NCBI GenBank assembly: GCA_964500965.1
Contig: CAZCQZ010000001.1
Span: 91,605 to 155,604, forward strand
Source of the DNA: JAISGQ01 sp964500965
GTDB taxonomy: Bacteria > Bacillota > Clostridia > Oscillospirales > Acutalibacteraceae
Reading direction: 5' to 3'
DNA: 64,000 nucleotides
Shown here: in pieces, positions 41,986 to 51,021 of the stretch
How positions within the stretch are numbered: the first letter of the stretch is position 1
How the letters are laid out: each line of letters starts with the position of its first letter
Notes under the pieces: model-generated
What the model was told of the DNA's origin: nothing
Databases searched by the model: none
Seen by the model: the letters and a program-made list of their open reading frames with translations, nothing else
Made by a program: the position numbers and the translations under genes

Positions 41986-42642
41986 TCACTTTCTCTTATT
42001 ATAATCCTCCTCAATGTCCCGACACCAACTGTCAGGAATAGGGGCGTTTACACGCATATTGCAAATCGGTGCCGCGAGAGCATCGTAAAGCACTTGTGTA
42101 CCTTCACTATCCGCATGGTAGTTGACTGCTCGGTTGCGTTCAATGCCAATACGCGCCGCAGTTTCTACCGCATCAATATTCGCTCCGATAAACAGAAACT
42201 CCCAACCGTACTTTTCCTTTTGACGCTCGATCATCTTTTTCACTTCGTCACTGCTGTATTTATGACTGGCGTTTTCCATGCCGTCCGTTGTGATAATGAA
42301 CATCGTATGTGCCGGCACATCTTCCGGACGGGCGTATTTATGAATGTTGCCAATATGATGAATCGCACCGCCGATAGCATCAATAAGTGCCGTACACCCA
42401 CGAACGGTGTAATCTCTGTTTGTCATCTTCGGCACGTCCTTCAGACGGATTCTGTCGTGGAGCACCTCACTTACATTGTCAAAAAGAACAGTCGATACAT
42501 AGGCTTCTCCCGGCTCTTTCTTTTGTTTCTGTATCATTGCGTTAAATCCGCCGATAGTGTCACTCTCAAGACCTGCCATAGAGCCGCTTCTGTCTAAGAT
42601 AAATACCAGTTCCGTTACATTATTCTCTTTTCCTGTTTTCAT
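41986..42642 (-). CDS. VWA-domain protein
   Basis: The 218-residue soluble protein is essentially one von Willebrand factor A domain with a complete MIDAS: DRSGSM near residue 18, a Thr in the CTALIDAIG block and Asp in ITTDGMENAS. It resembles the TerY-like/clostridial phage-style VWA proteins that act as metal-dependent scaffolds. No signal peptide. The ATG follows GGAGGT, and that site is inside a possible leader hairpin (42652-42711). A macro-domain gene lies 164 bases upstream on the same strand. Partner unknown. Confidence 0.88.
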   Translation of the reverse strand: MKTGKENNVTELVFILDRSGSMAGLESDTIGGFNAMIQKQKKEPGEAYVSTVLFDNVSEVLHDRIRLKDVPKMTNRDYTVRGCTALIDAIGGAIHHIGNIHKYARPEDVPAHTMFIITTDGMENASHKYSSDEVKKMIERQKEKYGWEFLFIGANIDAVETAARIGIERNRAVNYHADSEGTQVLYDALAAPICNMRVNAPIPDSWCRDIEEDYNKRK

Positions 42643-42651
42643 TTTGTTTAC

Positions 42652-42711
42652 CTCCGAATTTTATTGGGTTTCTCAACTCTGTGACTATATGATAGCCCAA
42701 ATTTTCGGAGG
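42652..42711 (-). promoter_or_regulatory. Possible leader hairpin covering the VWA ribosome site
   Basis: CCTCCGAA (42652-42659) and TTCGGAGG (42704-42711) are perfectly complementary, with ATTGGG / GCCCAA pairing further in. On the minus strand the ribosome site GGAGG is in the 3' arm. Whether the transcript starts early enough to include both arms is unclear. Confidence 0.4.
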
Positions 42712-42806
42712 TATGGTCGCATAAAAAGCGACATATGCTATTTCCATGCAATTCGCAGGTCACGTAAATTACTTATTATCATTGGAATAATACCGAATCA
42801 TTTCTT

Positions 42807-43844
42807 TTACACCCCAAGAAGTCTCTGATCAAATGCAAACAAAGCCTCGTTTATTTCAAATATGTTATAATTACCGTTTGCAACAAAATACTCGATAATA
42901 ATATCAAATTTACTGCTGTGCGAAAGCGCAAAGCCTGCTTTTTCAAGCATCTCCTTTGTTTCTTCCATGCTAAGCTCCAGTGCAATGGCAAAAGCAATGG
43001 CTGTTGTTTTTTTCGGGTGGTAGTGAATGTCGCTTCGTATTTTTGAAAACAGCTTTCTATCCACATTTGCCTTCTTGTAACATTCGGCATCGGACATGCC
43101 TTTTTCGTCGATTTTGCGTAGCAGCATCTGCGAAAAGCTCTCGTCAATCCGACTGACCGCATCTTCCAGCGATACCGCCTCAGGCATTCTTACAGGCGGA
43201 CAATACGTAGCGTACAGCTTGCCGTCTTCAAATTTGTCAGAAAGAATCGGCATATCTTCCAAAGCCGCGCTTTCCGAGCATTCGTCCATGCAGGTTCTGC
43301 TGAAAACACAATGCGTATCGACATATTTATCGTCAATATAGGTTGCAATATCCGAAAACAGCTTCTCGCTGATTTTAAATGCGGATTTATCAAATACCAC
43401 AATATATACCAGCATATCGTGTTCAAGCATGAATCCCGTTATGGTGTCGACTGCCGTTTTCAACGCCAGGTCTTTCGGATACCCATATATGCCGCTTGAA
43501 ATAAGCGGCAACGCAATAGATGTGCATTCCTTTTCAACGGCAATTTTCAGCGATTCACGATAACAGCTTGCCAAAAGCTCCTGTTCGCCGTTATGACCGC
43601 CTTTCCACTTCGGTCCCACTGTGTGAATAACGTATTTACAGGGAAGCTTGTAGCCCTTAGTAACCTTTGCCTGACCGACCTTACAACCGCCGAGCTTCAC
43701 GCATTCCAAAAGAAGTCCCATACCGGCGGCTCTATGTATAGCGCCGTCAACGCCGCCTCCGCCTAACAGTGATTGATTCGCCGCATTGACAATGGCATCG
43801 CATTCAATTTTTGTAATATCGTTTCTGACAATTTTTATCGGCAT
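42807..43844 (-). CDS. Macro-domain ADP-ribose hydrolase fused to an HTH-like domain
   Basis: The 345-residue protein has an N-terminal macro domain (about 1-170) with the ADP-ribose loops CDAIVNAANQSLLGGGGVDGAI and ISSGIYGYP, as in O-acetyl-ADP-ribose deacetylases and de-ADP-ribosylating enzymes. After a variable region, residues about 230-345 form an all-helical domain (ECYKKANVDRKLFSKIRSD, then TTAIAFAIALELSMEETKEM) that resembles an XRE-like helix-turn-helix, a fusion I know from other Clostridia. Function may be removal or sensing of ADP-ribose coupled to regulation (inference). The ATG follows GAGGTGG. Confidence 0.88.
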   Translation of the reverse strand: MPIKIVRNDITKIECDAIVNAANQSLLGGGGVDGAIHRAAGMGLLLECVKLGGCKVGQAKVTKGYKLPCKYVIHTVGPKWKGGHNGEQELLASCYRESLKIAVEKECTSIALPLISSGIYGYPKDLALKTAVDTITGFMLEHDMLVYIVVFDKSAFKISEKLFSDIATYIDDKYVDTHCVFSRTCMDECSESAALEDMPILSDKFEDGKLYATYCPPVRMPEAVSLEDAVSRIDESFSQMLLRKIDEKGMSDAECYKKANVDRKLFSKIRSDIHYHPKKTTAIAFAIALELSMEETKEMLEKAGFALSHSSKFDIIIEYFVANGNYNIFEINEALFAFDQRLLGV

Positions 43845-43901
43845 GATTCCACCTCGCTGTTAATAATGTTGCGATAACAAAAACAATTACCCCTCCCATG
43901 A

Positions 43902-46900
43902 TTACCATTCATCGCCTTGCGGATAGCCGGAATCGTTATAATAATTTCCGTACTGTTCCTCAAATTCTCTGTCCATTTTTCTGCGCTTTCTTACAACGCC
44001 GGTGACAATAATAACGGTAACGGCTACTACGACAAACAGCACTATAACGGCAATCACTATCATCTCCGTAAGCTTTCCGCTCGCTTTAAGCATATTGAGA
44101 TATGTGTCAACGGTAATGCTCACTTTCACCGCTTTACTTTTAAGTCCCTCGTCATCATATACATAAAACGTAAAGCTGTCCTCTCCTGTGAATCCGTCGT
44201 TTGCGGTGTAAGTGAATTTCCCGTTTGATGCATCTATCTCCAACACGCCGTTAACCGGGTATACGTCAACCATAAAAGTTGTTATTTTCCCGTCTAAATC
44301 CTGTGCACTCAGTTTGCCGCTATAGGTTTTCCCGGCGGCGCACTCTATTTTCAGCGCGTTCGCAACAGGCTTTTCACTTGGCACGGTTATTATACTTACA
44401 AAGCCCTCATTGCTTTTCTCGCCGTTTTCGGTAATCACCGTATAACCGAAGGTTTCCGTTCCGGCAAAATTTTCCGGCGGAGTATAAGTAAAATCAAATC
44501 CGTCAATTTCAAGCGTACCGTATTTAGGGAAAGTTGTCACTTCTATGCGTGAAAATGTTTCGTTTTTCGACATTGCAACGCTGAGTTTTCCCTTTGTTTC
44601 TTCGTTTTTAGCGGCAATATAAGTGCCGTTCCCGGCAGTTGTTTTGCCGTTTTGCCCCACAAGCAATGTAACAATCGCTTCGTTGCTTGTGTCATTATCA
44701 TTGTCCGTGGCGATATAAGTAAAGCTGTCAAGACCCACATATGTATCATCCGGCGTGTATACTAACGTTCCGTCACTGCTCAGCGACACTTTGCCGTGCT
44801 CCGGCTCACCTGTTACCGAAAGGGACGACACCACACCGTCAAAATCCGTTGCGCTGACTGCGGCAATCAGTGTACCGTTCGTGTTGACAAAAAAGCTGTG
44901 ATTGTACGCCGCAGGCGGCTTTGAACGCGTGACATTTATAATGACCTCAACCGGTAGAGACTGTGCTCCGTCAGATGCCGTGACAATGTAGCCGATACGC
45001 TGTTCGCCTCGCGCACTTTCCGAAGCGGAATAACTGAGCAGTCCGCTTTCGCTTAATGTGACACTTCCCGATGCAGGTGTCTGCGTAAGCCGGAATTTTT
45101 CGCCCTCTCCCTCAACACTGCTTACTTCAAGCTGCCACGAAAAAGCTCTGCCGGCAGGGATAAAAAGATAGTTCGACGGACTTACTGGGCGCGTTTTAAA
45201 GGCGGACAGTCTCGTTGCTTCATTTATTCTGAATGTTTCGATATTTGCCTCAAAGCCCTCCGAAGACGTTGCCGCTCCGTTTTCAAAATATACCGTACCG
45301 TTAACGGCGTGCTGTGTATAATCGGCATATTCAAGCTCATTTTCGGAAAGGCGTGAGTTTATTTCCCACGCTTTCATTGTCGATGTGTCTCCATTCCACC
45401 AAGCCTCCGCATTCGTTTTCCCTTTTTCACTGTACCATGCGGAAATTGTTTTCGTGTTTGCCGCGCTGAACACTCCGTTTTGAATGAACACCGCCGATGA
45501 AAGTGTGCTTCTGAAGTCAAAAAGCTTCGGATTGTCAAGCCAGATGCCGCCGGAAGCAAGCACTTCCGCTCCGAAGCGCTCCCCCTCAGTTATTATCGAG
45601 CTTTCCTCGCCCACTCTCAGCATTCCGTTGCTTATTCGGATTCCCGAATCCTGTGTTCCCTTTGCGCACAGTTTGCCGCCCTGTGAAACGCGGATATTGC
45701 CGTCCTCGACAAATACCGCACAGCCGCCCTCTGCGCAAACTGTGCTGTTTGTGCCTATCAAAAAATCTCCGGCCGTACAGAAAAGCCCGAATCCTCCGCC
45801 GCTTTCTATTTCAATCGAACTGCCGTCTTCGACAATCACAGAGCCTACCACACTGATCACGGCACTGCCGCTGTCAGATTGAATTTTGCCTGTAACGGTA
45901 ATGCTTGAATTTGTCACACGCAGGTAGCCCTGCGTACTTGTTTCCGTACCAATCCATATTGCAGGTGCGCTGTCACCGCCTGCTATCACAGCAGAACAGC
46001 CGCTTTCAAAAACCACCGCTTCGCCGGAATATATTGCCGTGCCGTCGGACGTTATTCTCACATCACTTTCTTTGCCAAAGCCAACGGCATCTGCAAGCCG
46101 TGTTCCCGGCGAATATATCCCGTATTTCCCGGCTTCTTTTATATAAACCATACTTCCTTTCCCGGTCTGTAAGCCTTTTGAGGCGGAAATGCCCGTACCC
46201 ACCCTTTCACAATCGACGCAGGCATATTCTCCGATGTCGGCAGAGGTTTCAGTGTAAATTCCCGTTTTTGCGGATTTGCACTTTATAACCGAGTATTCAC
46301 CTACCGACATTTTTGCATATACCGATATTCCGAAGTCCGCCGCGGAGCTTTTTGCCGCAAGAGTTATATCACATTTGCTTCCGCAGGTAAAGCTGCCCTT
46401 TGCGCTGATACCGCTGCCGTCGGAGAAAGAATTGATTATCACCTTGTCTCCCAGCGTAACCGAGCCTCCGGTTGCACACAGAGTACAGCCGTCATAAAGA
46501 GATGATGTAATTGATGTTTCACTGTCGATTTTAATATCGCAGCCTGCCGCGAGCAATCCGCCGAAGCCGCTGAGACTTACTGTGTTCCCACTTCCTATAA
46601 TTGCCGTCGGCGCGGTCGAAACTCTGCCGAAAACGTTTATTGCCGCGCTGTTTGTTTGAGCGGCACTTTCCGCGGTAACAGCGCAGTTTTCTTCTGTTTT
46701 CAGACTATCACAGCAGATGCCGCCCTTAACATTTACGGCAGAGTCTTTTTTTATTTCAAGGGAGCATTCCTCAATATTCAAGGCGGCTTTCTTTGCATTC
46801 TCGGCATCGACAGTCAGCGACCCGTGGGCGGCAACAACGATTTTCTGCTGTGCGCCGCTTTCCGTTCCGGACGCTATTGCCGAGCCGTAGCTGCTTTTGA

Positions 46901-47477
46901 AACTGTTTGTGCCGGAAAATGTCAGACATCCGTTTCCTCTGTATATGTAAAATAACACTCCGGAGGTGGTTGTATCATTGATAACTATATTTGATACCGA
47001 TACTTCTCCGCCGTTTGTATTGGCTGCCAGAGCAATTTTATTTTGAGTTCGCGAAATCAATGTAGCCGAAGAATCAACGGTTGCATTGCTGTTCAAAAGC
47101 AGTCCGTAGCCTCCGGCAAATTCAACCGTTCCCTCCAGCCTGATATTTCCGTTGGATTTGATTATAAAATCGTTTTCCCCCGTCAGTACGATGTTTTTCA
47201 AAATAAGGCTTGCACCCTGCTTTACTGTCAGATAAATGCCGTTTTCGGCGGTCAGCGTACTGCCCTTTCCGTCAATTGTCAAATTTCCGCTCACTGTGAC
47301 AAATTCGTTTAAGTGCGCGTCATTGTAGTTAATTGTTATACTCTCAACGCTTTCATTATTCAGAGCATCAAGCAGCTCGGTATCCGAATTAACATCTAAT
47401 GCCCACACTGTTTTTCCTGCAAAAACCGTTAAAACAACCAACGCAACAAGTGCAAGCAGAGTTTTCAAAGGTTTCAT
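43902..47477 (-). CDS. Large membrane-anchored beta-helix/Ig-repeat surface protein
   Basis: The 1191-residue protein has a signal peptide (1-26), a long right-handed beta-helix of short repeated strands (about 45-700, with recurring SAVNVKGG / SSIIVEGG-like turns), a linker, then at least four Ig/cadherin-like repeats (about 745-1125, e.g. DTYVGLDSFTYIATDNDN and DGFTGEDSFTFYVYDDEG), one transmembrane helix (about 1139-1160), a basic stop-transfer segment and a short tail with YGNYYNDSGYPQGDEW. Likely adhesion or glycan contact; no catalytic site recognised. It shares the C-terminal plan of the cohesin-like proteins at 34516 and 37452. Confidence 0.82.
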   Translation of the reverse strand: MKPLKTLLALVALVVLTVFAGKTVWALDVNSDTELLDALNNESVESITINYNDAHLNEFVTVSGNLTIDGKGSTLTAENGIYLTVKQGASLILKNIVLTGENDFIIKSNGNIRLEGTVEFAGGYGLLLNSNATVDSSATLISRTQNKIALAANTNGGEVSVSNIVINDTTTSGVLFYIYRGNGCLTFSGTNSFKSSYGSAIASGTESGAQQKIVVAAHGSLTVDAENAKKAALNIEECSLEIKKDSAVNVKGGICCDSLKTEENCAVTAESAAQTNSAAINVFGRVSTAPTAIIGSGNTVSLSGFGGLLAAGCDIKIDSETSITSSLYDGCTLCATGGSVTLGDKVIINSFSDGSGISAKGSFTCGSKCDITLAAKSSAADFGISVYAKMSVGEYSVIKCKSAKTGIYTETSADIGEYACVDCERVGTGISASKGLQTGKGSMVYIKEAGKYGIYSPGTRLADAVGFGKESDVRITSDGTAIYSGEAVVFESGCSAVIAGGDSAPAIWIGTETSTQGYLRVTNSSITVTGKIQSDSGSAVISVVGSVIVEDGSSIEIESGGGFGLFCTAGDFLIGTNSTVCAEGGCAVFVEDGNIRVSQGGKLCAKGTQDSGIRISNGMLRVGEESSIITEGERFGAEVLASGGIWLDNPKLFDFRSTLSSAVFIQNGVFSAANTKTISAWYSEKGKTNAEAWWNGDTSTMKAWEINSRLSENELEYADYTQHAVNGTVYFENGAATSSEGFEANIETFRINEATRLSAFKTRPVSPSNYLFIPAGRAFSWQLEVSSVEGEGEKFRLTQTPASGSVTLSESGLLSYSASESARGEQRIGYIVTASDGAQSLPVEVIINVTRSKPPAAYNHSFFVNTNGTLIAAVSATDFDGVVSSLSVTGEPEHGKVSLSSDGTLVYTPDDTYVGLDSFTYIATDNDNDTSNEAIVTLLVGQNGKTTAGNGTYIAAKNEETKGKLSVAMSKNETFSRIEVTTFPKYGTLEIDGFDFTYTPPENFAGTETFGYTVITENGEKSNEGFVSIITVPSEKPVANALKIECAAGKTYSGKLSAQDLDGKITTFMVDVYPVNGVLEIDASNGKFTYTANDGFTGEDSFTFYVYDDEGLKSKAVKVSITVDTYLNMLKASGKLTEMIVIAVIVLFVVVAVTVIIVTGVVRKRRKMDREFEEQYGNYYNDSGYPQGDEW

Positions 47478-47499
47478 ATTTTCACCTCAGAACCGATAA

Positions 47500-47528
47500 T
47501 TTATACTTCGTCAGTTCACATAATACAA
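47500..47528 (-). promoter_or_regulatory. Promoter of the large surface protein gene
   Basis: Minus strand TTGTAT (47523-47528), 17 bases, TATAAA (47500-47505), 22 bases before the start codon. Moderate match. Confidence 0.55.
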
Positions 47529-47681
47529 TCTTTATGATATTATAAGGCACAGTCGGTGTGTTTTCAACCGTTAAGCACAAAATATTCCTACCGCTATCCG
47601 TTTGTTTCACATTTTAAAATGCGTCGTTTTTGAAATTTCCGATTTCACATATTGCATTTTTCAATAAACTGCTTTTTATGC

Positions 47682-47710
47682 TTGCAATTGTCTTTGCTGT
47701 GTGATACAAT
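47682..47710 (+). promoter_or_regulatory. SRP RNA promoter
   Basis: TTGCAA (47682-47687), 17 bases, TACAAT (47705-47710). Confidence 0.75.
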
Positions 47711-47729
47711 AACTACTACTGAAAACAGC

Positions 47730-47871
47730 CAACCTGCGCAGCGGCATGCGGATGCCGGGTCCTGTGCGACAGAGCGACGTGAATCATGTCAGGCGGGGAA
47801 CCGAGCAGCATTAAGCGTTTTGCTTTGGGCGCCGCAGCAAACCTGGTGTCCGTATGGCGGTGCGCAGGTTG
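47730..47871 (+). ncRNA. ffs: Signal recognition particle RNA (small bacterial type)
   Basis: The RNA core of the signal recognition particle, which with Ffh targets membrane proteins. Ends CAACCTGCGCA and TGCGCAGGTTG pair to close a long helix, and the Ffh-binding region GTCAGGCGGGGAACCGAGCAGC-type symmetric loop is seen around 47788-47810. Mature ends are estimated from the terminal helix; GTTTTTAG follows. The SRP RNA-dnaX order is conserved in Firmicutes. Confidence 0.93.
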
Positions 47872-47896
47872 TTTTTAGAAAACAGGGAGTGAGCAC

Positions 47897-49462
47897 GTGT
47901 ATCAGGTATTATACAGAAAATGGCGACCTAAGATTTTTGATGATGTCTACGGTCAGCCCCAGGTGACTATGACACTGCTCAGTGAGCTTAAAGGAAACAA
48001 GCTTGCTCACGCCTATCTGTTTACAGGCACACGCGGTACAGGTAAGACCACCTGTGCGAAAATACTCGCCAAGGCGGTAAACTGTCTGCACCCGATTGAC
48101 GGCAATCCCTGCAACGAATGTGAAGTGTGTCGCGGCATTGAGGACGAAAGCATAACCGATGTCATAGAAATGGACGCCGCATCAAACAACGGCGTTGATG
48201 ACATAAGAATGTTGCGCGATAAGGTGAATTTCACACCCTCTGTCTGCAAGTATCTTGTGTATATAATCGACGAAGTACATATGCTTTCCACGGCGGCGTT
48301 TAACGCACTGCTTAAAACTCTTGAGGAGCCGCCGCCTTACGTGATGTTCATTCTCGCCACCACCGAGGAGCACAAAATACCGGCGACTATTCTTTCACGT
48401 TGCCAGAAGCTTAACTTCAAGCGCATAGCTCCGGAGGATATTGCCGAAAGGCTTAAATATATCGCCGGAGAGGAGGGTGCGCTTCTTGAGGACGATGCGG
48501 CTACGCTGATTGCCCGTCTTGCCGACGGCGGTATGCGTGATGCAATTTCACTTCTCGACCAGTGCCTTGTCCGCGACCGTGAGGTTACGGAGGACGTCGT
48601 AATCGCCGCCGCCGGAATGGCTGGAACCGACCACCTTTTTGAGCTGTCGCGGCTGATTTCCTGCGGTGACTGTGCAGGCATTATCGAATATATCGCAACA
48701 CTTTATTCGGAAGCAAAGGATTTGTACCGCGTCTGTGAGGAGCTTATAAATCACTTCCGCTCCCTTATGATAATAAACTCCGTGCAGAAGCCGGAGGCTG
48801 TGCTCACGGTTTCAACAGCGGAGCTTAAACGGCTCACAGAGGACGCTCAGCGGTATTCTCTGCCGCAAACTCTGAATATTATTGATTCTCTCAACACCGC
48901 CCTTGAACGCATGAGCCGCGGAGCTTCACGCAGAGCTGAGCTTGAAATGTGCCTTATCCGCATTTCACGTGATTTACAGAAAAGCGATTCCGGCGACCTT
49001 GCCGCCAGAATAACCGCCCTTGAAAAACAGATACGGTCGGGAGTGTTTATGAAGCAGGCAAGCCCCGACGATATGCCACAGGCAAAGCCTGCGGCTTCAC
49101 CGGCACTGCCGAAGCTTCAGGTGCAGGAGCTTAGTGACAGGGCAACACCTTACGAAGAATGGACAAGGGTGCTGTCACTTCTCGAAGAACGGCATGAAAG
49201 CGCGATATTTGCGGCACTGTCAGGTTCACGGGCATACGTCAGCGATGATTATCTGCTTGTGGACTGCAATGATTTCGGTGCGGAAATGCTCAGACAGCCC
49301 AGAGTGAAAAATAATCTCAGGTCGATTATTGCAGAGGTTTCCGGCAAACAGTACAGGCTCGGTCCGTACCGTCCGAGCATCGGCGGCATGACCCCTGAAA
49401 ACAGCGCAGGCAACGCACTTATCGAAAGACTGAAACTCAACGGAATTGAGTCGCAAGACTGA
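47897..49462 (+). CDS. dnaX: DNA polymerase III subunit gamma/tau
   Basis: The 521-residue clamp-loader ATPase couples the replicative polymerase to the clamp. Walker A GTRGTGKTTCAK (about 44-55), a four-Cys zinc site in CLHPIDGNPCNECEVC, IIDEVHMLS Walker B and the SRC sensor are all present. The C-terminal tau region is short. The start is GTG at 47897 after AGGGAG. It begins the dnaX-ybaB-recR-smpB run. No slippery A-run is obvious, so a separate gamma form is not predicted. Confidence 0.97.
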   Translation: MYQVLYRKWRPKIFDDVYGQPQVTMTLLSELKGNKLAHAYLFTGTRGTGKTTCAKILAKAVNCLHPIDGNPCNECEVCRGIEDESITDVIEMDAASNNGVDDIRMLRDKVNFTPSVCKYLVYIIDEVHMLSTAAFNALLKTLEEPPPYVMFILATTEEHKIPATILSRCQKLNFKRIAPEDIAERLKYIAGEEGALLEDDAATLIARLADGGMRDAISLLDQCLVRDREVTEDVVIAAAGMAGTDHLFELSRLISCGDCAGIIEYIATLYSEAKDLYRVCEELINHFRSLMIINSVQKPEAVLTVSTAELKRLTEDAQRYSLPQTLNIIDSLNTALERMSRGASRRAELEMCLIRISRDLQKSDSGDLAARITALEKQIRSGVFMKQASPDDMPQAKPAASPALPKLQVQELSDRATPYEEWTRVLSLLEERHESAIFAALSGSRAYVSDDYLLVDCNDFGAEMLRQPRVKNNLRSIIAEVSGKQYRLGPYRPSIGGMTPENSAGNALIERLKLNGIESQD

Positions 49463-49488
49463 ATATACAACAAACGGAGGAAACACTT

Positions 49489-49839
49489 ATGAAATCAAGA
49501 TTACCGGCAGGCTACGGCGGCGGTATGCCTAATAATATGAACAGCCTTGCCCGTCAGGCACAGAAAATGCAGGAAGAAATGGAAAAGGTTACCGAGGAAC
49601 TTAACGCAAAGGAATATGAGGTAAGCTCCGGCGGAAACGCCGTTGTTGTTAAAATGACCGGCGCACTTGAAGTCAAGGGCATAGAAATAAAGCCGGAGGT
49701 CGTTGACCCCGATGACACCGAAATGCTCGGTGACCTCATTACCGCTGCCGTTAACGAAGCCATTCGTCAGATTAACGAGGAAAAAGAGAGCCGTCTCGGA
49801 CCTCTTACCGGCGGTCTGAGCATTCCCGGTCTGTTCTGA
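49489..49839 (+). CDS. YbaB/EbfC nucleoid-associated protein
   Basis: The 116-residue protein forms DNA-binding dimers that bridge the nucleoid. An N-terminal Met/Gln-rich stretch precedes the family helix ARQAQKMQEEMEKVTEELN and strand VSSGGNAVVVKMTGALEVKGI. It sits between dnaX and recR, as usual, and recR begins one base after its stop. The ATG follows CGGAGG. Confidence 0.95.
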   Translation: MKSRLPAGYGGGMPNNMNSLARQAQKMQEEMEKVTEELNAKEYEVSSGGNAVVVKMTGALEVKGIEIKPEVVDPDDTEMLGDLITAAVNEAIRQINEEKESRLGPLTGGLSIPGLF

Positions 49840-49840
49840 T

Positions 49841-50440
49841 ATGTCTTACACTATTGCAGCACTTTCAACGCTTATCGAACAGTTTGAAAGCCTTCCGGGT
49901 ATCGGACATAAAACGGCGCAACGGCTTGCCCTGCATATGCTTGACATTCCCGTTGAAAAAGCCGAACGTTTCGCCAACGCAATAACCGAAGCCAGAAAAA
50001 CGCTCCGTTATTGCGAAATATGCTGCAACCTCACCGACAGTGAGGTGTGCTCCATATGCAAAAATCCGAACCGTGACGGCTCTATCGTCTGCGTTGTAGA
50101 ATCACCCCGTGATGTAATCGCCCTTGAGCGAACTCATGAATTTAACGTTAAATATCATGTGCTTCACGGTTGCCTCTCCCCCATGGACGGTATCGGTGTA
50201 GAACAGCTTCGTATCAAGGAGCTGCTTGCACGTATTGATAACGAGGACATTAAAGAGGTTATTATGGCTACAAATCCCACTGTTGAGGGAGAAACTACAG
50301 CCATGTATATCAGCAGACTTTTAAAACCTCTCGGCGTTAAGGTCACACGGCTTGCCTATGGCATACCGGTGGGCGGTGACCTTGAATATGCCGATGAATT
50401 TACCCTCAAGCACGCCCTTGACGGCAGAAGCGAGCTTTAG
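49841..50440 (+). CDS. recR: Recombination mediator RecR
   Basis: The 199-residue protein forms a DNA-clamp ring that loads RecA in RecFOR gap repair. It shows an N-terminal helix-hairpin-helix (LPGIGHKTAQRLALH), a four-Cys zinc finger (CEICCNLTDSEVCSIC), a Toprim domain (CVVESPRDVIALE) and the C-terminal GVKVTRLAYGIPVGGDLEYAD Walker-like segment. Translation is tightly coupled to ybaB (one base gap). Confidence 0.98.
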   Translation: MSYTIAALSTLIEQFESLPGIGHKTAQRLALHMLDIPVEKAERFANAITEARKTLRYCEICCNLTDSEVCSICKNPNRDGSIVCVVESPRDVIALERTHEFNVKYHVLHGCLSPMDGIGVEQLRIKELLARIDNEDIKEVIMATNPTVEGETTAMYISRLLKPLGVKVTRLAYGIPVGGDLEYADEFTLKHALDGRSEL

Positions 50441-50455
50441 CAAGGAGGCGGCAGT

Positions 50456-50923
50456 ATGGCAGACAAAAATAACGGTCAGAGGATTATTTCCACTAACCGC
50501 AAGGCGTACCACGATTATTTTATTGAGGAAACCTACGAAGCAGGCATTGAGCTGTGCGGCACAGAGGTCAAGTCCATTCGCGGCGGAAGCGTAAATCTGA
50601 AGGATTCCTGGTGTACCATTCAGGACGGTGAACTTGTCGTACGCGGTATGCATATTTCCCCCTATGAGCAGGGAAACATCTTTAACCGTGACCCACTCCG
50701 TGAACGCAGGCTGCTTATGCACAAAAAGGAAATCATGCGGCTTTTGGGCATTCAGAAGCAACAGGGGTTGGCAATAATTCCGCTTTCGCTGTACTTCAAA
50801 GGCTCACTGGTTAAAGTGCAGGTTGGCGTATGCCGAGGCAAAAAGCTTCACGACAAGCGCGATGCGGCGGCAGAGCGCGATGCAAAACGCGATATTGACA
50901 GAGCTATTAAATCAAGACTGTAA
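50456..50923 (+). CDS. smpB: SsrA-binding protein SmpB
   Basis: The 155-residue protein binds tmRNA for rescue of stalled ribosomes. It shows NRKAYHDYFIEETYEAGI, CGTEVKSIRGGSVNL, PLRERRLLMHKKEI and the basic tail DAKRDIDRAIKSRL. The ATG follows AAGGAGG, 15 bases after recR. tmRNA itself is not in the window. Confidence 0.97.
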   Translation: MADKNNGQRIISTNRKAYHDYFIEETYEAGIELCGTEVKSIRGGSVNLKDSWCTIQDGELVVRGMHISPYEQGNIFNRDPLRERRLLMHKKEIMRLLGIQKQQGLAIIPLSLYFKGSLVKVQVGVCRGKKLHDKRDAAAERDAKRDIDRAIKSRL

Positions 50924-50926
50924 ATT

Positions 50927-50970
50927 ATTAAACCGTCAGTAAAAACTTTCGTTTTTACTGACGGTTTAAT
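50927..50970. terminator. Bidirectional hairpin terminator, GNRA-loop family variant
   Basis: A perfect 20-bp stem built on TTAAACCGTCAGTAAAAAC, with loop TTTC (GAAA on the minus strand), between convergent smpB and the LemA-like gene. Confidence 0.9.
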
Positions 50971-51021
50971 GTTACTGATTGATAAAAAGCTTAAAAGCGA
51001 AAACAGGTATGGTATATAATA

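Noticed and set aside
47897..49462. Programmed frameshift in dnaX
   Set aside because: No A-rich slippery heptamer followed by a suitable hairpin was found in the region expected.
50924..51021. tmRNA gene next to smpB
   Set aside because: Only about 98 bases are available and they hold a terminator; no tRNA-Ala-like ends are present.
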